Below are positions 5,826 to 8,330 of a stretch of 8,330 nucleotides of DNA, in pieces (positions within the stretch are counted from its first letter, which is position 1; each line of letters starts with the position of its first letter). The DNA is taken from positions 1 through 8,330 of the forward strand of contig DATAUH010000004.1 in assembly GCA_036268375.1 (NCBI GenBank), in the 5' to 3' direction. Source of the stretch: PALSA-243 sp036268375. Its GTDB lineage: Bacteria; Acidobacteriota; Terriglobia; Bryobacterales; Bryobacteraceae. A program made the translations under genes and the position numbers. The notes beneath the pieces are model-generated. The model saw nothing but the letters and a program-made list of their open reading frames with translations, ran no database searches and was not told where the DNA came from.

Positions 5826-5833
5826 GGAAGGGG
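5826..5833 (+). promoter_or_regulatory. Candidate ribosome binding site for the M20 peptidase
   Basis: GGAAGGGG lies 11 bp upstream of GTG 5845 and is the only purine-rich Shine-Dalgarno-like stretch near the several possible starts (TTG 5806; ATG 5809, 5818 and 5824; GTG 5845 and 5854). It favours GTG 5845. Spacing is slightly long, so this is moderate evidence. Confidence 0.4.
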
Positions 5834-5834
5834 T

Positions 5835-5843
5835 ATTATCGCA
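5835..5843 (-). promoter_or_regulatory. Extended -10-like element upstream of fabZ
   Basis: On the minus strand the sequence is TGC-GATAAT, an extended -10 with five of six hexamer matches. It ends 9 bp before the fabZ ATG, which would start transcription only a few bases before the start codon. The -35 match at 17-18 bp spacing is poor (TTCGAG), as tolerated with an extended -10. The same bases read TATTAT (5834-5839) on the plus strand, so the box is nearly symmetric and could serve both directions. Confidence 0.4.
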
Positions 5844-5844
5844 T

Positions 5845-7032
5845 GTGGAATCCGTGAACTCGAAACCATCTTCCTCAGTTTCTGACCCGATCCTCGCGCA
5901 CGTTCGCTCCCTCCAGCCCGCCATCACCGCGTTTATTCGCCAATTGGTCGAGTGCGAATCACCCACCGATTCGGCCGCCGATGTCGACCGCTGCATGGAC
6001 CTGATCGCGGACCACGCCGCGCCATTCGCGCGCTCGAAAACGGTTCGTGGCGGCAAGTTCGGCAAGCACCTGCTGTGCGAGTTGAAGCTCCCCGGCCGTA
6101 AGAAATCCGGGCAAGTGTTGGCGCTCGGACACGCCGATACAGTTTGGCCCCTCGGCACGCTGCGCCAGATGGCCTTCCGCGAAGCCGATGGGCGCCTCTG
6201 GGGTCCAGGCGTCCTCGATATGAAGGCTGGTATTGCATTCCTCTTATTCGCCACCCAAACTCTCCGCGATCTCGACATTCCGGTTCCACAGAAAGTGCTC
6301 CTGCAAGTGAATTCCGACGAAGAGGTCGGCAGCGAATCCTCGCGCGCGCTCACCGAAAAATCGGCCGCCGCCAGTCACACCGTGCTCGTCCTCGAACCCG
6401 GCACGGGACTCACCGGCCGCCTCAAAACCGCGCGCAAAGGCGTCGGCGATTTCACCGTCACCGTACGTGGCAAGGCCGCCCACGCCGGCGTCGATTTCGA
6501 AGCCGGAGCGAGCGCGATCGTCGAACTCTCGCGCCAAATCGAACGGATTGCCCAATTCGTCGACCTGAAGCGCGGCATTACGGTAAACCCTGGCGTCATC
6601 TCCGGCGGTACCCGCTCCAACGTGATCGCAGCCGAGGCCACGGTCGAAGTCGATATCCGAATTCGCCGCCTGAAAGATAGCGGCGGACTGGAGCGCAAGT
6701 TCCGCGCTCTGCGTCCCATCGACCGCCGCTGCACCATCGAAATCACCGGCGGCCTGAACCGTCCGCCCATGGAGCGCACATCTAAGATCGCCGCCCTCTT
6801 CGGTCACGCCCAAAACCTCGCCGCCGAAATCGGCATCGACCTGGAGGAATCCGCGACCGGCGGTGGCTCCGACGGCAACTTCACTGCCGCGCTGGGCATT
6901 CCAACCTTAGATGGACTAGGGGCAGTCGGCGAAGGCGCCCACGCGGCCAACGAAAGCATCTTGACCGACCGAATCGCCGACCGCACGGCGCTGCTCGCTA
7001 AACTATTAGGCGCCCCTCTGGCGGATTTGTGA
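5845..7032 (+). CDS. M20-family zinc metallopeptidase, glutamate carboxypeptidase (CPG2)-like
   Basis: About 395 aa from GTG 5845, with the two-domain M20 layout. The di-zinc site is complete: ALGHADTVWP (His96, with Asp98 as the usual second-sphere partner), GVLDMKAG (Asp125, bridging), NSDEEVGS (Glu159 as general base, Glu160 as ligand), VLEPG (Glu184, at the CPG2 Asp200 position) and GEGAHAANE (His366). The lid/dimerisation domain is at about 195-305 (RKGVGDFTVTVRGKAAHAGV, GGTRSNVI). Family members release C-terminal glutamate or cleave related amide and dipeptide substrates; the substrate here is unknown. No signal peptide is seen, so it is probably cytoplasmic. The start is uncertain: GTG 5845 has the best ribosome site and gives a normal N-terminus, while ATG codons at 5809-5824 would overlap the fabZ start. 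It is divergent from fabZ with about 19 bp between starts. Confidence 0.9.
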   Translation: MESVNSKPSSSVSDPILAHVRSLQPAITAFIRQLVECESPTDSAADVDRCMDLIADHAAPFARSKTVRGGKFGKHLLCELKLPGRKKSGQVLALGHADTVWPLGTLRQMAFREADGRLWGPGVLDMKAGIAFLLFATQTLRDLDIPVPQKVLLQVNSDEEVGSESSRALTEKSAAASHTVLVLEPGTGLTGRLKTARKGVGDFTVTVRGKAAHAGVDFEAGASAIVELSRQIERIAQFVDLKRGITVNPGVISGGTRSNVIAAEATVEVDIRIRRLKDSGGLERKFRALRPIDRRCTIEITGGLNRPPMERTSKIAALFGHAQNLAAEIGIDLEESATGGGSDGNFTAALGIPTLDGLGAVGEGAHAANESILTDRIADRTALLAKLLGAPLADL

Positions 7033-7162
7033 GGCGGTAGCTGTCAGTCTTCGCTCCTCCTTCGCCTCGCATAGCGTTCCCTGACTATGTCTCTCGAAGA
7101 TTTGTGAAATTTATACCCTCCCCAAGAGCGAATCGTTAAAGACCCGCCTACGCGTCGCCGAT

Positions 7163-7504
7163 ATGGAGTACATGCAGGAACGACGCAATGAAGGCCGCAT
7201 GATGTGCGCCGATATGATCGAATTGTTTTGGCGCGATCCCTCAGGCAAACGCCATCGCACGATGGCGCTGCTCGAGGATATCTCACCTTCGGGCGCCTGT
7301 CTGCAACTGGAAAGGCCCATCACTCCGGGCGCGACGCTGTGTTGGACCTCTCAACAACAGAGACTCGAAGGCACGGTCCGCTACTGTGTCTACCGCGAGA
7401 TCGGCTACTTTGCCGGAGTAGAATTCGAACCCGGCATGAAATGGTCGGAGACGCTTTACCACCCACAACACATGTTCGATCCCTCGCGCCTGCTGGAGAA
7501 GTAA
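7163..7504 (+). CDS. PilZ-domain protein (predicted c-di-GMP binding)
   Basis: A 113-aa single-domain protein. The two c-di-GMP-binding motifs of PilZ domains are present and in order: RxxxR at residues 8-12 (ERRNEGR) and DxSxxG at 39-44 (EDISPSGACL). Hydrophobic beta strands follow (TLCWTS, GTVRYCVY, YFAGVEF). It probably binds cyclic di-GMP as a stand-alone adaptor; the output is unknown because no partner lies beside it. The start is ATG 7163 or ATG 7172 (M4); neither has a well-spaced Shine-Dalgarno sequence, although GGAG lies 3 bp before the second. The 130 bp upstream (7033-7162) hold a pyrimidine-rich stretch and a TTTATA run but no promoter I can defend. It is probably a separate transcript from the peptidase gene. 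Confidence 0.85.
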   Translation: MEYMQERRNEGRMMCADMIELFWRDPSGKRHRTMALLEDISPSGACLQLERPITPGATLCWTSQQQRLEGTVRYCVYREIGYFAGVEFEPGMKWSETLYHPQHMFDPSRLLEK

Positions 7505-7619
7505 CCGCGGCTCGGTTTGACCCGATAGCGGAGGCAGGCCGCCGGCGGCGGGATCAGACGCAATCGGCGATGCCAACAGCGCCTCTGTCTAACCCGCGAC
7601 ACGTAGTTTCTCCGGCGCC

Positions 7620-7747
7620 GCGCATTAGTCGGGTAACACCGCGACACTGGAGCCAGCTTCGTCGTTCCGATGCGCGCCGGCATCGTTCACGATGCAATGC
7701 GCGTTCCGCCGAAGTTCCACCGTTCACGCTACACCGATTGTCCAGCG
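7620..7747. repeat. Intergenic repeat copy 1 (~128 bp) with 16-bp palindrome
   Basis: Shares most of its length with copies at 7876-8006 and 8009-8134, all in the same orientation. Common blocks are AGTCGGGTAAC, GCCAGCTTCGT, GCGCGCCGGCATCGTTCACG, CCGAAGTTCCACC and CCGATTGTCCAGCG. The perfect palindrome GCATCGT-TC-ACGATGC is at 7680-7695. Compared with copy 2 it lacks 2 bp just after the palindrome (CAATGCGCG against CGATGTGTGCG). Mobility and function are unknown. Confidence 0.85.
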
Positions 7748-7882
7748 CTGCTGGGTGTTCGGGTCGTAGAACTGAATCAATGGCGCAGTGTTGCAGGCTT
7801 GTGGTCCCGTGGACGCGGATAGTCCGGCGCAGTTCCCGCCATCGCCAGTATCTTGAATTCTGTAGATTCCAAGTTGCGGCAT
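7724..7882 (-). pseudogene. Coding-like fragment between repeat copies 1 and 2
   Basis: The 128 bp between copies 1 and 2 (7748-7875) read on the minus strand as a protein-like stretch within a 52-codon frame (ATG 7882 to TGA 7724-7726): YRIQDTGDGGNCAG, then a Ser/Gly/Pro and Cys-containing loop, then APLIQFYDPNTQQRWTIG. It resembles a piece of an extracellular or beta-rich protein, but I cannot name the family. Both ends of the frame lie in repeat sequence and no ribosome site precedes the ATG, so it is more likely a remnant than a working gene. The tandem junction of copies 2 and 3 lacks this segment, so it was either lost there or inserted here. Confidence 0.3.
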
Positions 7883-8006
7883 TAGTCAAGTAACACCGAG
7901 ATGCCGGTGCCAGCTTCGTGGTTCCGATGCGCGCCGGCATCGTTCACGATGCGATGTGTGCGTTCCACCGAAGTTCCACCGTTCACGCCAAACCGATTGT
8001 CCAGCG
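7876..8006. repeat. Intergenic repeat copy 2 (~131 bp) with 16-bp palindrome
   Basis: Closest match to copy 1 across its full length, with scattered substitutions (for example CAAGTAAC for GGGTAAC and GAGATGCCGGTG for GCGACACTGGAG). The palindrome GCATCGTTCACGATGC at 7937-7952 is unchanged. It abuts copy 3 with a 2-bp gap, giving a tandem period of about 133 bp. Confidence 0.85.
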
Positions 8007-8008
8007 TC

Positions 8009-8134
8009 GCGGCATAGTCGGGTAACGCCGCGACACTGGCGCCAGCTTCGTCGTTCCGCTGCGCGCCGGCATCGTTCACGATGCGATGTGCGCGGTCCAC
8101 CGAAGTTCCACCTTGCACCCCACCGAAACTGCCC
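8009..8134. repeat. Intergenic repeat copy 3 (~126 bp) with 16-bp palindrome
   Basis: Third tandem copy. It has a 1-bp deletion near its left end (GGCATAGTC against GGCATTAGTC) and diverges after CCGAAGTTCCACC towards the right end. The palindrome at 8069-8084 is identical to the other two copies, and outer GCGC blocks on each side could extend the hairpin across an internal loop. The copy ends about 10 bp short of the stop codon of the gene at 8144. Confidence 0.8.
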
Positions 8135-8143
8135 GTCATGCGA

Positions 8144-8329
8144 CTACTCACCGATGCTGCAGAATCCGACCGGAACGCTCTCCGCCATACGCGGCGGCCT
8201 GCTACGCGCATACTTTCTGCGATTCTGACGGACCGCTTCGATTGCCTCCAGAAAATACACGTCCGCCGAACGCATCTCGCCGCCGTACGCCAGGTCGCCA
8301 GCATAGAGCAGCTTGCCGTCTTCCACGAC
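8144..8329 (-). CDS. 3' end of an unidentified gene, 5' end outside the window
   Basis: A minus-strand frame enters from the right edge and ends at TAG 8144-8146, giving 61 residues. It begins VVEDGKLLYAGDLAYGGE, continues MRSADVYFLEAIEAVRQNR and then a basic, less conserved-looking tail (RKYARSRPPR). Third codon positions are strongly GC-rich in this frame only, as in the window's known genes, which supports it as coding. The fold is probably mixed alpha/beta with a helix at SADVYFLEAIEAVRQ. I do not recognise a family from this fragment. The internal ATG at 8326 is not taken as the start because the frame is open beyond it. Repeat copy 3 begins about 10 bp after the stop. Confidence 0.6.
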   Translation of the reverse strand, partial: VVEDGKLLYAGDLAYGGEMRSADVYFLEAIEAVRQNRRKYARSRPPRMAESVPVGFCSIGE

Positions 8330-8330
8330 G

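Larger units (their letters stand above)
7505..8143. other. Repeat-rich convergent intergenic region
   Basis: About 640 bp between the stop of the PilZ gene (plus) and the stop of the truncated gene at 8144 (minus). It holds three copies of a ~130-bp repeat and a 128-bp coding-like fragment. The first ~115 bp (7505-7619) contain a perfect 12-bp palindrome GCCGCCGGCGGC at 7538-7549 without a T tract, so no standard terminator is evident. Frames running through the repeats are broken between copies by 1- and 2-bp length differences, arguing against a protein-coding role. Confidence 0.6.

Noticed and set aside
5826..6353. Upstream extension of the fabZ frame to a 336-codon protein
   Set aside because: The added 176 codons are antisense to the M20 peptidase, lack FabZ similarity and are Arg/Ser/Thr-rich as expected of a shadow frame; MHILDINEIRK is the normal FabZ start.
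7538..7549. GCCGCCGGCGGC palindrome as a terminator for the PilZ gene
   Set aside because: No T tract follows on either strand and such GC palindromes arise often by chance at this base composition.
7620..8134. CRISPR array
   Set aside because: Only three copies, each ~130 bp, diverged and nearly contiguous; no short identical repeats with unique spacers and no cas genes.
7882..8304. 140-codon minus-strand frame with two copies of a 44-residue repeat (GGTSVERTHRIVNDAGA-like)
   Set aside because: The protein-level repeat is only the DNA repeat read in frame across copies 3 and 2; the frame is broken in copy 1 by indels and the part beyond 8144 is out of frame with the better-supported truncated gene. 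A decayed coding origin is not excluded.

Overview
The window looks like chromosomal DNA from a GC-rich, outer-membrane-bearing bacterium. Lipid A genes (fabZ, lpxA, lpxI), a TonB-type protein and a PilZ protein show a diderm. The use of LpxI rather than LpxH, the order fabZ-lpxA-lpxI-Gfo/Idh/MocA-tonB, and repeat-rich intergenic DNA next to conserved genes suggest Acidobacteriota, perhaps near Bryobacterales/Solibacter. That placement is inference from gene content and was not tested by a search.

Layout. (1) Positions 1-1560, accessory-looking: an open frame enters from the left edge and stops at 181. A 30-bp direct repeat (161-190 and 1531-1560, one mismatch) encloses about 1.34 kb with one unrecognised 353-codon gene (442-1503, minus). 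The right copy is the 3' end of a 51-codon membrane-protein gene (1532-1687, minus), so the arrangement resembles a small island integrated at a gene's 3' end with duplication of the attachment core. No recombinase gene is present. (2) Positions 1532-5825, minus strand: a tightly packed cluster read as fabZ, lpxA, lpxI, Gfo/Idh/MocA oxidoreductase, TonB-family protein, then the 51-aa protein. Junctions are 18 bp, 0 bp, a 14-bp overlap, a 13-bp overlap and 37 bp, which implies one transcript and translational coupling. (3) Positions 5826-7032: a divergent M20 zinc peptidase gene, starting only about 19 bp from fabZ. (4) Positions 7163-7504: a PilZ-domain protein. (5) Positions 7505-8143: a gene-poor convergent region with three degenerate copies of a ~130-bp repeat, each holding the same perfect 16-bp palindrome, plus a 128-bp coding-like fragment between copies 1 and 2. 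(6) Positions 8144-8329: the 3' end of an unidentified gene entering from the right edge on the minus strand.

How the genes work together: FabZ and LpxA share the (R)-3-hydroxyacyl-ACP node, FabZ dehydrating it for fatty acid synthesis and LpxA using it for the first lipid A acylation. LpxI later converts UDP-2,3-diacylglucosamine to lipid X. The oxidoreductase next to them may act on a nucleotide sugar; a GnnA-like role on UDP-GlcNAc is possible but unproven. The TonB-family protein ties the cluster to outer-membrane energy transduction.

The most interesting items are the att-like repeat pair with its orphan cargo gene, the palindrome-bearing repeat family, the sugar dehydrogenase in the lipid A operon, and the very compact divergent start region between fabZ and the peptidase.
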